From the NCBI RefSeq assembly GCF_900102725.1, contig NZ_FNJW01000008.1, positions 2,330,501 through 2,394,500 of the forward strand: 64,000 nt of DNA, written 5' to 3'. The DNA is from Carnobacterium viridans (GTDB lineage Bacteria > Bacillota > Bacilli > Lactobacillales > Carnobacteriaceae). Shown here one piece after another: positions 36,174 to 45,234 of this stretch. How positions within the stretch are numbered: the stretch's first letter is position 1; the number at the start of each line of letters is the position of its first letter. The notes beneath the pieces are model-generated. The model was not told the origin of the DNA. It did not search any database and worked only from the letters and a program-made list of their open reading frames with translations. The translations under genes were made by a program, and so were the position numbers.

Positions 36174-36204
36174 TTTTTTGCACATTTCATCATGAGATGA
36201 TTTG

Positions 36205-36244
36205 AAAACCCTTATTGAGACCATGGCTCAATGGGGGTTTTTTG
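36205..36244 (+). terminator. Intrinsic terminator after rpmF
   Basis: AACCCTTATTGAG and CTCAATGGGGGTT pair around a seven-base loop, followed by T's. Confidence 0.9.
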
Positions 36245-36284
36245 ATTTTTAAACTAGTATTTAATTTGGAGTATACAAAAAGGA

Positions 36285-36446
36285 TTCTTCGTCAAATGGT
36301 GTTGAATAAAACAAAAAAAATCTTCTGGAATAGACGGTTTTGCTTGTAGCCATGGAATCCAATGCATGGCTACAAGCAAACCCTATTCCTCCAGAAATAT
36401 ACTGTACCCAATTTAACTAAGCTATCAACACTAAAAAGTATAGAGC
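36285..36446 (-). repeat. Intergenic nested-palindrome element, copy C (inverted, compact)
   Basis: Reverse orientation of copies A and B. Read on the minus strand it runs GCTCTATACTTTTTAGTG, TTGATAGCTTAGTTAAATT, CTGGAGGAATAGGGTTTGC, the central palindrome, TATTCCAGAAGA, and CAACACCATTTGACGAAG. The central arms TTTGCTTGTAGCCATG (36339-36354) and its complement (36365-36380) are a perfect 16-bp match around ten bases. Outer GTGTTGA and TCAACAC give a second inverted repeat. It lies in the 385-bp gap between rpmF and the DUF3397 gene; the rest of that gap holds the rpmF terminator and nothing else recognised. Confidence 0.87.
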
Positions 36447-36558
36447 CACAAAAGCTGAAATTACGTTAAATTTTAAAAGAGCGTATTTTATGATAGTGTA
36501 GTCTAATAAGTAGCCAGATATTAAGTAAGGCATATACATATTTAAAAGGTGGGATGAA

Positions 36559-36933
36559 ATGGGGTCCGAGACTTCTTTAATAATAGGGAAAATGATACTG
36601 TACTGTTTGCCACTTGTTTTGCTACTTTTTTTCAGTAAGATAACGCAACGTCATTTTAAAAGGCAACATTCAGCTATTAAGTTACCAGATCTACTGGTTC
36701 CTTTCTTAATTTTAGGTATTCATATTCTTAGCGAGCTAACCTATGGATTTACTGTAATTCCATATTTTTTAATTTTTATATTTAGTTTAGGAATTGTTGT
36801 ACTTTTGTTTATTGCAGCAAAAAAAGGTGAGATTTTATATAAAAGTTTTTTTAAAACGTATTGGCGATTTGTTTTTATTAGCTCTCTATTAACCTATTAC
36901 AGTTTGGTTACAGCTAATATAATAATGACTTGA
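36559..36933 (+). CDS. DUF3397 family membrane protein
   Basis: 124-residue protein with four predicted membrane helices (about residues 9-27, 43-63, 65-87 and 101-121) and short charged loops. It matches DUF3397, a family of unknown function that sits just ahead of mraZ in Lactobacillales, as here. AAAGGTGGG lies before the ATG. Position suggests a link to envelope or division, but nothing in the sequence gives a mechanism. It has its own terminator, so it is not part of the mraZ transcript. Confidence 0.8.
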   Translation: MGSETSLIIGKMILYCLPLVLLLFFSKITQRHFKRQHSAIKLPDLLVPFLILGIHILSELTYGFTVIPYFLIFIFSLGIVVLLFIAAKKGEILYKSFFKTYWRFVFISSLLTYYSLVTANIIMT

Positions 36934-37046
36934 AAAAGACTTAAAAAATCTGGACAACTAAAAAAATAGTGTTATTTTTTAATTTTGAGAATAATAGATG
37001 AACTAGAAATAATAGTGTTTGAAGATGATTTAAAGATTGATTAAGC

Positions 37047-37096
37047 AAAAAAAGCAAGCGAGAGGCAATTTTGTCCTCTCGTTTGCTTTTTTTTTG
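37047..37096 (+). terminator. Strong intrinsic terminator before the division cluster
   Basis: AAAAAGCAAGCGAGAGG and CCTCTCGTTTGCTTTTT form a 17-bp stem with one mismatch around a nine-base loop, followed by T's. It separates DUF3397 from mraZ. Confidence 0.95.
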
Positions 37097-37210
37097 AAGT
37101 AATTTGGGAAAACTCCCCACTTGAAATTTGTCATAGGAATAGAAGTATTTACATGTTTAAAAATAATCAAGCTGTAACCAAAAAGATTTATGTCTTTTTT
37201 TGAATAAATG

Positions 37211-37235
37211 TGGAGGAAAGTGGGGCATTGTGGTA
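37211..37235 (+). promoter_or_regulatory. MraZ-type operator: three TGG repeats on a 10-bp pitch
   Basis: TGGAG, TGGGG and TGGTA start at 37211, 37221 and 37231, each separated by five bases. MraZ is known in E. coli to bind three TGGGN repeats spaced by five bases in front of its own gene, and this matches that layout. A TAGACT at 37234-37239 could be the -10 box. The 341-bp gap from 36934 otherwise holds only the terminator. Confidence 0.75.
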
Positions 37236-37274
37236 GACTAAAAATATCTAATTGGAGTTTGGGGTGAGACAGCT

Positions 37275-37706
37275 ATGTTATTGGGTGAACACAAGCACAA
37301 CATTGATGCCAAAGGTCGTTTAATCATGCCATCAAAGTTTCGATCTGATTTAGGGGAGAAGTTTATTCTTACTCGTGGATTAGATGGATGTTTGTTTGGA
37401 TATCCGCAAGATTCATGGTCTGCTCTTGAAGAAAAACTCAAACAACTTCCGTTAGCAAAAAAAGAAGCTCGTGCTTTTACAAGGTTTTTTTACTCAGCTG
37501 CTGTTGAATGTGAAATAGATAAACAAGGAAGAATCAATATTCCTCCAACTTTAAGAGAACATGCAAAATTAGAAAAAGTTTGCCATGTTGTTGGCGTTTC
37601 TGAACGAATTGAAATTTGGGGAGAAACAAGATGGAACCAGGTTTCCCAAGAAGCTGAAGAGACATTTGATAGTATTGCTGAAGATATGATTGATTTTGGA
37701 TTCTAG
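37275..37706 (+). CDS. mraZ: Transcriptional regulator MraZ
   Basis: 143-residue protein with two AbrB-like SpoVT domains: [20 protein letters not shown] with the DAKGR motif, and [18 protein letters not shown] with DKQGR. It binds DNA as a large ring and represses the division and wall cluster in other bacteria. It is the first gene of the cluster and lies 40 bases after the three-repeat operator, so it is probably autoregulated. Confidence 0.96.
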   Translation: MLLGEHKHNIDAKGRLIMPSKFRSDLGEKFILTRGLDGCLFGYPQDSWSALEEKLKQLPLAKKEARAFTRFFYSAAVECEIDKQGRINIPPTLREHAKLEKVCHVVGVSERIEIWGETRWNQVSQEAEETFDSIAEDMIDFGF

Positions 37707-37762
37707 CAATCTACCAATTTAAAATAAAGATAAATAAATTAGTGAGTTAGGTAGGCGAAAAA

Positions 37763-38719
37763 ATGACAGCATTTAATCATGAAACAGTCTTATTACGCGA
37801 AACAGTTGATGGGCTGTCGTTATCTCCAGAAGGTATTTACGTTGATTGTACTTTAGGTGGAGCAGGACATAGTGAATATTTATTATCACAATTAAATGAA
37901 AACGGGCATCTATTTGCTTTTGACCAAGATGAGCGTGCAATTGAAAACGCAAAAGTTCGTTTAGCTGAATATGTTGAAAAAGGTATGGTTACCTTTATTA
38001 AAGCAAATTTCCGATATATTAAAGAAGAATTAACTGAACGTGGAATAAGTGAAGTAGATGGAGTGTTATATGATTTAGGAGTTTCTTCTCCACAGCTAGA
38101 TGAAGCAGAACGTGGCTTTAGTTACCATCAAGATGCACCTCTAGACATGCGAATGGATACAGATGCTCCATTAACAGCAAAAGATGTCGTTAATGAATGG
38201 TCTTACCACGATTTGATTAGAATTTTCTACCGTTATGGAGAAGAAAAATTCTCAAAACAAATTGCTCGTAAAATTGAAGCAGCTAGAGAAATTAAGCCAA
38301 TTGAAACAACTAGTGAACTAGTTGAACTCATTAAATCAGGAATACCTGCACCAGCTAGAAGAAAAGGTGGACATCCAGCAAAACGTGTCTTTCAAGCGAT
38401 ACGAATTGCCGTTAACGATGAGTTATCTTCAGTAGAAGATTCGTTGGAACAAGCAATTGAGTTAATGTCAATTGGTGGACGTATCAGCGTAATTTCGTTT
38501 CATTCATTAGAAGATCGAATTGTTAAATCTATCTTTAAAGATCATTCTAAAGGACCTGAATTGCCTCGTGGATTACCCGTTATTCCAGACGAATTTTTAC
38601 CTGAATTAAAATTGATTACCAGAAAGCCAATATTACCTTCAGAAGAAGAGTTAGCCGTAAATAATCGCTCGAGAAGTGCCAAGTTACGAATTGCTGAAAA
38701 ACAAACTAAAGTAAACTAA
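37763..38719 (+). CDS. rsmH: 16S rRNA (cytosine(1402)-N(4))-methyltransferase
   Basis: 318-residue RsmH (MraW), which methylates C1402 in the ribosomal P site using SAM. The N-terminal [15 protein letters not shown], the SAM motif [36 protein letters not shown]-type segment and the C-terminal [14 protein letters not shown] are all hallmarks. Standard length and position after mraZ. Confidence 0.97.
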   Translation: MTAFNHETVLLRETVDGLSLSPEGIYVDCTLGGAGHSEYLLSQLNENGHLFAFDQDERAIENAKVRLAEYVEKGMVTFIKANFRYIKEELTERGISEVDGVLYDLGVSSPQLDEAERGFSYHQDAPLDMRMDTDAPLTAKDVVNEWSYHDLIRIFYRYGEEKFSKQIARKIEAAREIKPIETTSELVELIKSGIPAPARRKGGHPAKRVFQAIRIAVNDELSSVEDSLEQAIELMSIGGRISVISFHSLEDRIVKSIFKDHSKGPELPRGLPVIPDEFLPELKLITRKPILPSEEELAVNNRSRSAKLRIAEKQTKVN

Positions 38720-38750
38720 ACAATAAAGGATAGGAAGGAAGTATTATAGT

Positions 38751-39134
38751 ATGCCATTAGAAAGTAATTTAGCTAGAAATCTTGAAGTCGAAGTACCCTT
38801 TCAGCCGCAGACAACTCCTACTCCTAAAAAGGAAAAGATACATACTCCTTTTACAAAAAGAATTGGGATAACAAAAGGAGAAAAACTACTTATCAGTTCA
38901 GTTTTAATTATTTTGTTTGCTCTTATTGCTATTAGTATTTCTTTAGAGATTACCATCGCCAGTACTAATCGTACGCTACAAGATGCAACAACCTCTATTG
39001 CTGAAACCACAACGGTAAATGAAAACTTAGAACAAGAAGTCCAAGAATTATCACGTTATGATCGTGTGTATGAGATTGCAAACAAATTTGGTTTAGAAAT
39101 GAACGAAGAAAATGTAAGGAATGTTATAAAATGA
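38751..39134 (+). CDS. ftsL: Cell division protein FtsL
   Basis: 127-residue bitopic membrane protein: basic cytoplasmic N-terminus, one helix (about residues 45-68, LISSVLIILFALIAISISLE), then an external coiled coil with heptads ending KFGLEMNEENVRNV. FtsL joins DivIB and DivIC to activate septal wall synthesis. The sequence is weakly conserved in the family, so the call rests on topology, length and position between rsmH and the PBP gene. It overlaps the next gene as ATGA. Confidence 0.92.
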   Translation: MPLESNLARNLEVEVPFQPQTTPTPKKEKIHTPFTKRIGITKGEKLLISSVLIILFALIAISISLEITIASTNRTLQDATTSIAETTTVNENLEQEVQELSRYDRVYEIANKFGLEMNEENVRNVIK

Positions 39135-41290
39135 CGAATAAAAACCCTTTAAAAAACAGAAAAAAAGTTGCTATACTGTTGTTTTTTGGCACTATTCTTT
39201 TACTAACTGTTTTTACGGGACGAATTGCATTTATCATGGTAAAAGGTGAAGTTAATGGAGAAGATTTGTCTCAAAACATAAATAATTTATACACGAGAAG
39301 TAGCATCCTAGAAGCAAACCGAGGAACCATATATGACGTTGGGGGGGAATCGGTTGCAATGGACGCTACTTCTTATTCTTTAGTAGCTGTTTTAACAGAT
39401 GAATGGTCTAATTCTGAGGACCCTCAGCATGTAGTTGATAAGGAAAAAACAGCTGAAACGCTAGAAAAATACATTTCAATGAGCAAAGAAGAAATTTTGG
39501 CTAAATTAAATCAAAAAGACCTTAATCAAGTTGAATTTAGTGAAGAAGGGAAAAATTTATCCTATGATACAAAAAAGGGGATTGAAGAAGAAAATCTACC
39601 AGGTATTGTTTTTGAAGAAACGCCTACAAGACTATACCCCAATGGGATATTTGCTTCACATTTAATCGGATATGCAGCATTGCCCTCTGGAGAAGAAACA
39701 GACGTTTCAAGTACAGACTTAACCGGTATGATGGGGATTGAACTCGCTTATGACGACTTGCTGAAAGGAACAGATGGAAAAAAAATTTATCAAAAAGATA
39801 GTTTTGGTTATGTAATTCCTAACTCTGAAGTAGAAACGACAGAACCGGTTAACGGTGATGATATTTACCTTACTCTTGACAAACGAATGCAAGTATACCT
39901 AGAAAACGTTATGAGTGAAGTAGATGAAAAATACAATCCTGCTATGATGACAGCAACGTTAATCAATCCAGAAACAGGTGCTATTATCGCTACTTCGCAA
40001 AGACCAACATTTAACGGCACAACAAAAGATGGAATTGACCAGTTGTGGCAAAACGTATTAGTTGAAAATACTTATGAACCGGGATCTACAATGAAAATAT
40101 TGACCTTAGCGTCAGCTGTCAGTGAAGGTGTATTTGATCCAAATGCTTATTTTCAATCCGGAGTCAAAAACGTTACTGGTGGGTCAATTCATGATCATAA
40201 TCCAGACGGCTGGGGGACAATCTCTTATTTAGAAGGTTTGGCTCGTTCGAGTAATGTAGCATTTGCTAACTTAATGGAAAAAATGGGTGCAGACACTTGG
40301 CAAGAATATATGAACGCTTTTGGAATTGGTCAAACAACTAATTCGGGATTGGCAAATGAAGCTAAGGGCTCGATTGCTTACAATTATCCCTTAGAACAAG
40401 CCAACACAGCTTTTGGTCAAGGATTGACAGTAACTGCATTTCAAATGTTGCAAGCTTTTACAGCTATAGCAAATGATGGGAAAATGATGAAGCCACAATT
40501 TATCAGTAAAACGGTTGATTCTGACACAGGAGAAGAAACAATCGTTGAGCCAGAAGTTGTTGGTGAACCTATCACAGAAGAAGTAGCCGATCAAACACTA
40601 GAATACCTTAAAGAAGTTGTTTATAACAAAAATGGTACAGGAGTAGATTATCAAATCGAGGGATATGAAATTGCCGCAAAAACTGGGACCGCAGAAATTG
40701 TCAATCCTGAAACAAAACAGTATTATAGTGGGGGAACCGATTATGTCTACTCAGTAGCAGCTATGGCTCCAGCGGATGATCCAAAAGTAATTCTTTACAT
40801 TACTGTACAACAACCAGAAATTAAGGATGGCAGTACAACAGGAAGTGGCGTAGTTAAAGAAATTTATCATCCTGTTATGAAGCGAGCATTAGAATATTTG
40901 GCCTTAGGAGAAGATGAAGAATCCGAGGAAAATGCGGTCGAAATGCCAAAAGTTACTGGAATTTCAAAAGATGAAGCACTTAAATCATTAGAAGGTACTC
41001 AGTTAAATGTGACCGTTGTTGGAAATGGTGATACAATAGTACAACAATTACCATTATCAGCTGAGACCACTATTGAAAATCAACGTGTGGTTTTAATGAC
41101 TAATGGTGCTATGACTATGCCGGATATGATGGGATGGTCAAAAAATGATGTTTTAAAAGTTTCAGAAATAACCGGATTAGAATTTATATTTGAAGGGGAA
41201 GGTTATGTCGTCAGTCAAAACCTTGAACCAAATGCGAATATGCAAAGTACGGATAAAATTACCATAAAATTAGAAACACCACAAGAATAG
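39131..41290 (+). CDS. Penicillin-binding protein, septal transpeptidase with PASTA domains (PBP2x/FtsI type)
   Basis: 719-residue class B penicillin-binding protein. One N-terminal membrane helix (about residues 12-33) is followed by the PBP dimer domain and the transpeptidase. Active-site motifs are S319-TMK, S373-SN and K517-TGT. Two C-terminal PASTA domains follow from about residue 600 (MPKVTGISKDEALKSL, then MPDMMGWSKNDVL). It cross-links septal peptidoglycan; the PASTA pair is typical of the PBP2x branch. Position after ftsL confirms a division role. Alternative names are pbpB, pbpX or ftsI. Confidence 0.94.
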   Translation: MTNKNPLKNRKKVAILLFFGTILLLTVFTGRIAFIMVKGEVNGEDLSQNINNLYTRSSILEANRGTIYDVGGESVAMDATSYSLVAVLTDEWSNSEDPQHVVDKEKTAETLEKYISMSKEEILAKLNQKDLNQVEFSEEGKNLSYDTKKGIEEENLPGIVFEETPTRLYPNGIFASHLIGYAALPSGEETDVSSTDLTGMMGIELAYDDLLKGTDGKKIYQKDSFGYVIPNSEVETTEPVNGDDIYLTLDKRMQVYLENVMSEVDEKYNPAMMTATLINPETGAIIATSQRPTFNGTTKDGIDQLWQNVLVENTYEPGSTMKILTLASAVSEGVFDPNAYFQSGVKNVTGGSIHDHNPDGWGTISYLEGLARSSNVAFANLMEKMGADTWQEYMNAFGIGQTTNSGLANEAKGSIAYNYPLEQANTAFGQGLTVTAFQMLQAFTAIANDGKMMKPQFISKTVDSDTGEETIVEPEVVGEPITEEVADQTLEYLKEVVYNKNGTGVDYQIEGYEIAAKTGTAEIVNPETKQYYSGGTDYVYSVAAMAPADDPKVILYITVQQPEIKDGSTTGSGVVKEIYHPVMKRALEYLALGEDEESEENAVEMPKVTGISKDEALKSLEGTQLNVTVVGNGDTIVQQLPLSAETTIENQRVVLMTNGAMTMPDMMGWSKNDVLKVSEITGLEFIFEGEGYVVSQNLEPNANMQSTDKITIKLETPQE

Positions 41291-41306
41291 AAAAAGGTGA
41301 AAAACA

Positions 41307-42785
41307 GTGAAAGCAATCGAATTAATCAACCCATTAAAATCAAAGGAATTTTCTACAAATTTTTCTGATAGTTTAGAAATTACAAAAGTTACTCAAGATA
41401 CAAGAGAAGTTGAACCGGGTTCTCTTTTTGTCTGTATTATTGGTTCTCTTCACAATGGACATGAGTTAGCAAAAGAAGCTGTTCAAAAAGGAGCAGTTTT
41501 AATAGTGGCAAGTGAACCACTAGATGTAGACGTTCCAGTGGTCTATGTAAACAATACAATGAAAGCTATGGCAATTTTAGCAGCTGCTTTTTTTGATTAT
41601 CCGAGTCAGGATTTGCGAGTTATAGGTGTTACTGGTACTAATGGTAAAACAACAGTCACACATCTTTTAGATTATATTTTTCACGATCACAAGGAAAAAA
41701 CCGGAGTTATCGGAACGATGTATCGTCGTATAGGCTCTGAAGTTTACGAAACAAAAAATACTACACCAGATAGTCTTACGTTGCAAAAAACTTTGCGCGA
41801 AATGAAAGAAAACGGCGTACAGACTTGTTCTATGGAGGTTTCTTCACATTCTTTGGTTCAAGGTAGAGTGTGGGGGACTGATTTTGATATTGCAATTTTT
41901 ACTAATTTAAGTCAAGATCATTTGGAATATCATCACACTATGCAAAAATATGCTGAAGCTAAAAGTTTATTGTTTTCACAATTAGGTAATGGCTATCAGC
42001 AAGATAAACCAAAATTTGCTATTTTAAATTTTGATGATCCAGTGGGCAGAAGCTTTGAAGAAAAAACGGCTGCTTCTGTTTTTTCTTATGGAATCGATCA
42101 ACCGGCTGATTTCAAAGCTACCGATTTAAGGATTACGAATAAAGGTACCCGTTTTAATTTGAATTTTGAAAATCAAGTATACGAAGTACAATTACAACTC
42201 GTTGGTAAGTTTAATGTGTCGAATGCTTTAGCAGCTATTGCAGGGGCATATGCTGCTGGATTGGAACTGCCATCTGTTATTCAGTCACTTAGCCAAATAA
42301 GTGGCGTAAGAGGCCGTTTTGAGATTGTTAAAGGGGAGTATGATTTTGCTGTAATCGTTGATTACGCGCACACACCAGACGGGTTATTGAATGTATTAAA
42401 TGCAGTAAATGAAATTAAAACTGGAAATGTGTTTTGTGTAGTTGGGTGTGGCGGAGACCGTGACCGCACTAAGCGTCCAATAATGGCTGAAATTGCACAA
42501 AAAAATTCAGATACAGTTATCTTTACATCAGACAATCCAAGAACGGAAGACCCTGATGCTATATTAAATGAAGTAGTTGCAGGATTAGAAGAAGATTCAT
42601 ATCAATTAATTCCTGATAGAAGAGAAGCTATCCAGTCTGCTATTCAACAAGCAGCACCAAATGATATTGTTTTAATTGCTGGAAAAGGCCATGAAAATTA
42701 TCAAATTATCGGGACTGAAAAAATTCATTTTGATGACGTAGAAGAGGCTGAAAAAGCAATACTCATAAAAAACATTGATAAATAG
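41307..42785 (+). CDS. murE: UDP-N-acetylmuramoyl-tripeptide synthetase (MurE), diaminopimelate type
   Basis: 492-residue Mur ligase that adds the third residue of the stem peptide. The ATP loop is GVTGTNGKTTVTHL (about residues 107-120), KNTTPDSL is the carbamylated-lysine region contact, and the C-terminal domain follows from about 335. The amino-acid selector motif is DNPR at residues 409-412, the form that recognises meso-diaminopimelate in E. coli and Bacillus; lysine-adding enzymes have other residues here. With dapF in the same window, a diaminopimelate wall is likely. AAAAGGTG precedes the GTG/ATG start region. Confidence 0.94.
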   Translation: MKAIELINPLKSKEFSTNFSDSLEITKVTQDTREVEPGSLFVCIIGSLHNGHELAKEAVQKGAVLIVASEPLDVDVPVVYVNNTMKAMAILAAAFFDYPSQDLRVIGVTGTNGKTTVTHLLDYIFHDHKEKTGVIGTMYRRIGSEVYETKNTTPDSLTLQKTLREMKENGVQTCSMEVSSHSLVQGRVWGTDFDIAIFTNLSQDHLEYHHTMQKYAEAKSLLFSQLGNGYQQDKPKFAILNFDDPVGRSFEEKTAASVFSYGIDQPADFKATDLRITNKGTRFNLNFENQVYEVQLQLVGKFNVSNALAAIAGAYAAGLELPSVIQSLSQISGVRGRFEIVKGEYDFAVIVDYAHTPDGLLNVLNAVNEIKTGNVFCVVGCGGDRDRTKRPIMAEIAQKNSDTVIFTSDNPRTEDPDAILNEVVAGLEEDSYQLIPDRREAIQSAIQQAAPNDIVLIAGKGHENYQIIGTEKIHFDDVEEAEKAILIKNIDK

Positions 42786-42797
42786 GAGCGGAATAGA

Positions 42798-43763
42798 ATG
42801 CAATGGACAGAAATGTTACTCGCAGTTGTGAGTGGGTTTGCCTTAACTATTATGGCAATGCCAATCGTGATTGGTTTTTTTAGAACAAAACAATTAGGAC
42901 AAACAACTAGGGATGAAGGACCGAAGTGGCACGAAGTGAAGACGGGGACTCCAACTATGGGAGGGATTGTCTTTCTAGTAGCGGCAATTATTTCAACAAT
43001 TTGGGTTTCTATATGGCAAAACGTCTTTTCAATAGGTATTGTGCTAACTCTTTTCATCCTAATTCTTTATGGTTTATTGGGATTCTTGGACGACTTCATT
43101 AAGGTGTTCAAAAAGAGAAATCTTGGTTTGACTTCTAAACAAAAGTTAATAGGTCAAATACTCGGGGGTGTGCTTTTTTTTGGTGTTTCCCTTTATAAAA
43201 ACATACCGACAGAATTGGCTTTCCCTTTTGTAGGCCCAGTAAATATTGGTTGGTTTTATGGATTATTTATTATCTTTTGGTTAGTTGGGTTTTCAAATGC
43301 TGTTAACTTAACGGATGGTTTAGACGGGCTAGTTGCCGGAACAGCAAGTATTGCTTATGGCGCATATGCTATTATCGCTTGGAATCAACAACAACTTGAT
43401 ATTTTAATTGTTTGTTTAACTATCATAGGTGGGTTGATTGGATTTTTCTTTTTTAATAAAAAACCTGCTAAAATATTTATGGGAGACGTTGGTTCATTAG
43501 CATTAGGTGGCGGTTTAGCAGCCATTTCAATTCTATTGCATCAAGAATGGTCTCTTCTTTTAATCGGACTTGTTTTTGTTATGGAAACCGCAAGTGTTAT
43601 GATCCAAGTCACTTCTTTTAAATTAAGAGGTAAGCGCGTCTTTAAGATGAGCCCTATTCATCATCATTTTGAAATGAGCGGTTGGAGTGAATGGCGTGTG
43701 GTTCTTACTTTTTGGTCTATCGGATTACTAGCTGCAGGAGCTTGTCTACTAATTATTCTATGA
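42798..43763 (+). CDS. mraY: Phospho-N-acetylmuramoyl-pentapeptide-transferase
   Basis: 321-residue membrane enzyme that makes lipid I from UDP-MurNAc-pentapeptide and undecaprenyl phosphate. About ten helices are visible. Conserved cytoplasmic motifs are GTPTMGGIVF, LGFLDDFIKVFKKRNLGL with the DD pair, NLTDGLDGL and MSPIHHHFE. Normal length, standard cluster position. Confidence 0.97.
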   Translation: MQWTEMLLAVVSGFALTIMAMPIVIGFFRTKQLGQTTRDEGPKWHEVKTGTPTMGGIVFLVAAIISTIWVSIWQNVFSIGIVLTLFILILYGLLGFLDDFIKVFKKRNLGLTSKQKLIGQILGGVLFFGVSLYKNIPTELAFPFVGPVNIGWFYGLFIIFWLVGFSNAVNLTDGLDGLVAGTASIAYGAYAIIAWNQQQLDILIVCLTIIGGLIGFFFFNKKPAKIFMGDVGSLALGGGLAAISILLHQEWSLLLIGLVFVMETASVMIQVTSFKLRGKRVFKMSPIHHHFEMSGWSEWRVVLTFWSIGLLAAGACLLIIL

Positions 43764-43828
43764 AGATTCCAGTAGTTTTAAGTGCTTGATATTAAAATAT
43801 CCTTATTTTAAGAAAAAGAGGTTTAGAC

Positions 43829-45214
43829 ATGAAAAAAATAAAATGTTATGAACATAAAAAAGTATTGGTTTTAGGTCTCGCTTTAAGTGGAGTCAATGCA
43901 GCTAAATTACTTCATTCATTGGGTGCACTAGTAACCGTTAATGATTATAAAAATTTTGATGAAAATCCTCAAGCTCAAGAATTATTAGAATCTGGTATAC
44001 GAGTAGTTACTGGAGGACATCCCGTTGAGCTATTAGACGAAGATTTTGAATGGGTCGTGAAAAACCCAGGTATTATGTATAACAATCCTATCATCATGAA
44101 AGCTGTTGAAAAGGGTGTACCTGTCATTACAGAAGTTGAATTAGCCTATGAAGTAGCTGAAAGTATGATTATTGGTATTACAGGTACAAACGGAAAAACA
44201 ACAACAACAACTATGATAGCAGAGTTGTTAAATGCAGAACGTTCTAAAGGTCAAGCTTTTGTGGCTGGGAATATCGGAACTCCTGCAAGCTTGGTAGCTC
44301 AAAAAGCAACAAGAGACGATGAAATCATAATGGAGTTGTCTAGTTTTCAATTAATGGGAATCACTCAACTAAGACCGCATATTGCAGTGATAACAAATAT
44401 TTATTCTGCTCATTTAGACTACCATGGAACAAGAGAAGAGTATGTGGCAGCTAAGATGAGTATTACGAAGAATCAAACTGAAGAAGATTATTTGATTGTC
44501 AACTGGGATCAACCTGAATTAAGAAAACTGTCTCAACAAAGCAAAGCCACTATTGTGCCTTTTTCAAGAAAAGAGATCTTAGAAAACGGAGTGTATTTGC
44601 AAGACGATGTGATTTTTTATCAAGGAGAGCCAGTAATGGCTAAGGAAACTATTTTAATCCCTGGTGATCATAACGTTGAAAATGCAATGGCAGCTATTGC
44701 GGTTGCTAAGTTATTGAATCAAGAAAATGGCGTGATTCGGACGAGTTTAGAACAATTTGCTGGTGTCAAACACCGGACTCAATTTGTAAGAGAGTGGAAT
44801 GAACGTCGTTTTTACAATGATTCAAAAGCTACAAATACGTTAGCAACGGAAAATGCATTAAAAGGTTTTAATGACCCAGTTATTTTATTAGCTGGTGGTT
44901 TAGATCGAGGAAACAATTTTGATGAATTGATTCCAGTAATGAATAAAAAAGTAAAAGCTTTAATCGTTTTTGGAGAAACGGCAACTAAATTAAGTGAAAC
45001 GGGTACTGAAGCTGGAATACCAACGATTCTATCTGTTCAAAATGTTGAAGCAGCTGTGCCAGTTGCTTATGAACTTAGTGAGCCTAACGATGTCATTCTG
45101 TTATCGCCTGCTTGTGCAAGTTGGGATCAGTATCGAAGTTTTGAGGTTCGTGGCGATGCCTTTATTCATTCAGTTGAACAATTAATAGAAGAAGCAACAG
45201 AAGAGGAGGAATAG
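43829..45214 (+). CDS. murD: UDP-N-acetylmuramoylalanine--D-glutamate ligase
   Basis: 461-residue Mur ligase adding D-glutamate. It has an N-terminal UDP-binding fold (KVLVLGLALSGVNAAKLL), the ATP loop ITGTNGKTTTTTMI, and a C-terminal domain with FYNDSKATNTLATENAL and LLAGGLDRGNNFDEL. Length is typical. It precedes murG by 20 bases. Confidence 0.97.
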   Translation: MKKIKCYEHKKVLVLGLALSGVNAAKLLHSLGALVTVNDYKNFDENPQAQELLESGIRVVTGGHPVELLDEDFEWVVKNPGIMYNNPIIMKAVEKGVPVITEVELAYEVAESMIIGITGTNGKTTTTTMIAELLNAERSKGQAFVAGNIGTPASLVAQKATRDDEIIMELSSFQLMGITQLRPHIAVITNIYSAHLDYHGTREEYVAAKMSITKNQTEEDYLIVNWDQPELRKLSQQSKATIVPFSRKEILENGVYLQDDVIFYQGEPVMAKETILIPGDHNVENAMAAIAVAKLLNQENGVIRTSLEQFAGVKHRTQFVREWNERRFYNDSKATNTLATENALKGFNDPVILLAGGLDRGNNFDELIPVMNKKVKALIVFGETATKLSETGTEAGIPTILSVQNVEAAVPVAYELSEPNDVILLSPACASWDQYRSFEVRGDAFIHSVEQLIEEATEEEE

Positions 45215-45234
45215 GCCTTTTGGTCTAGCAGCCA

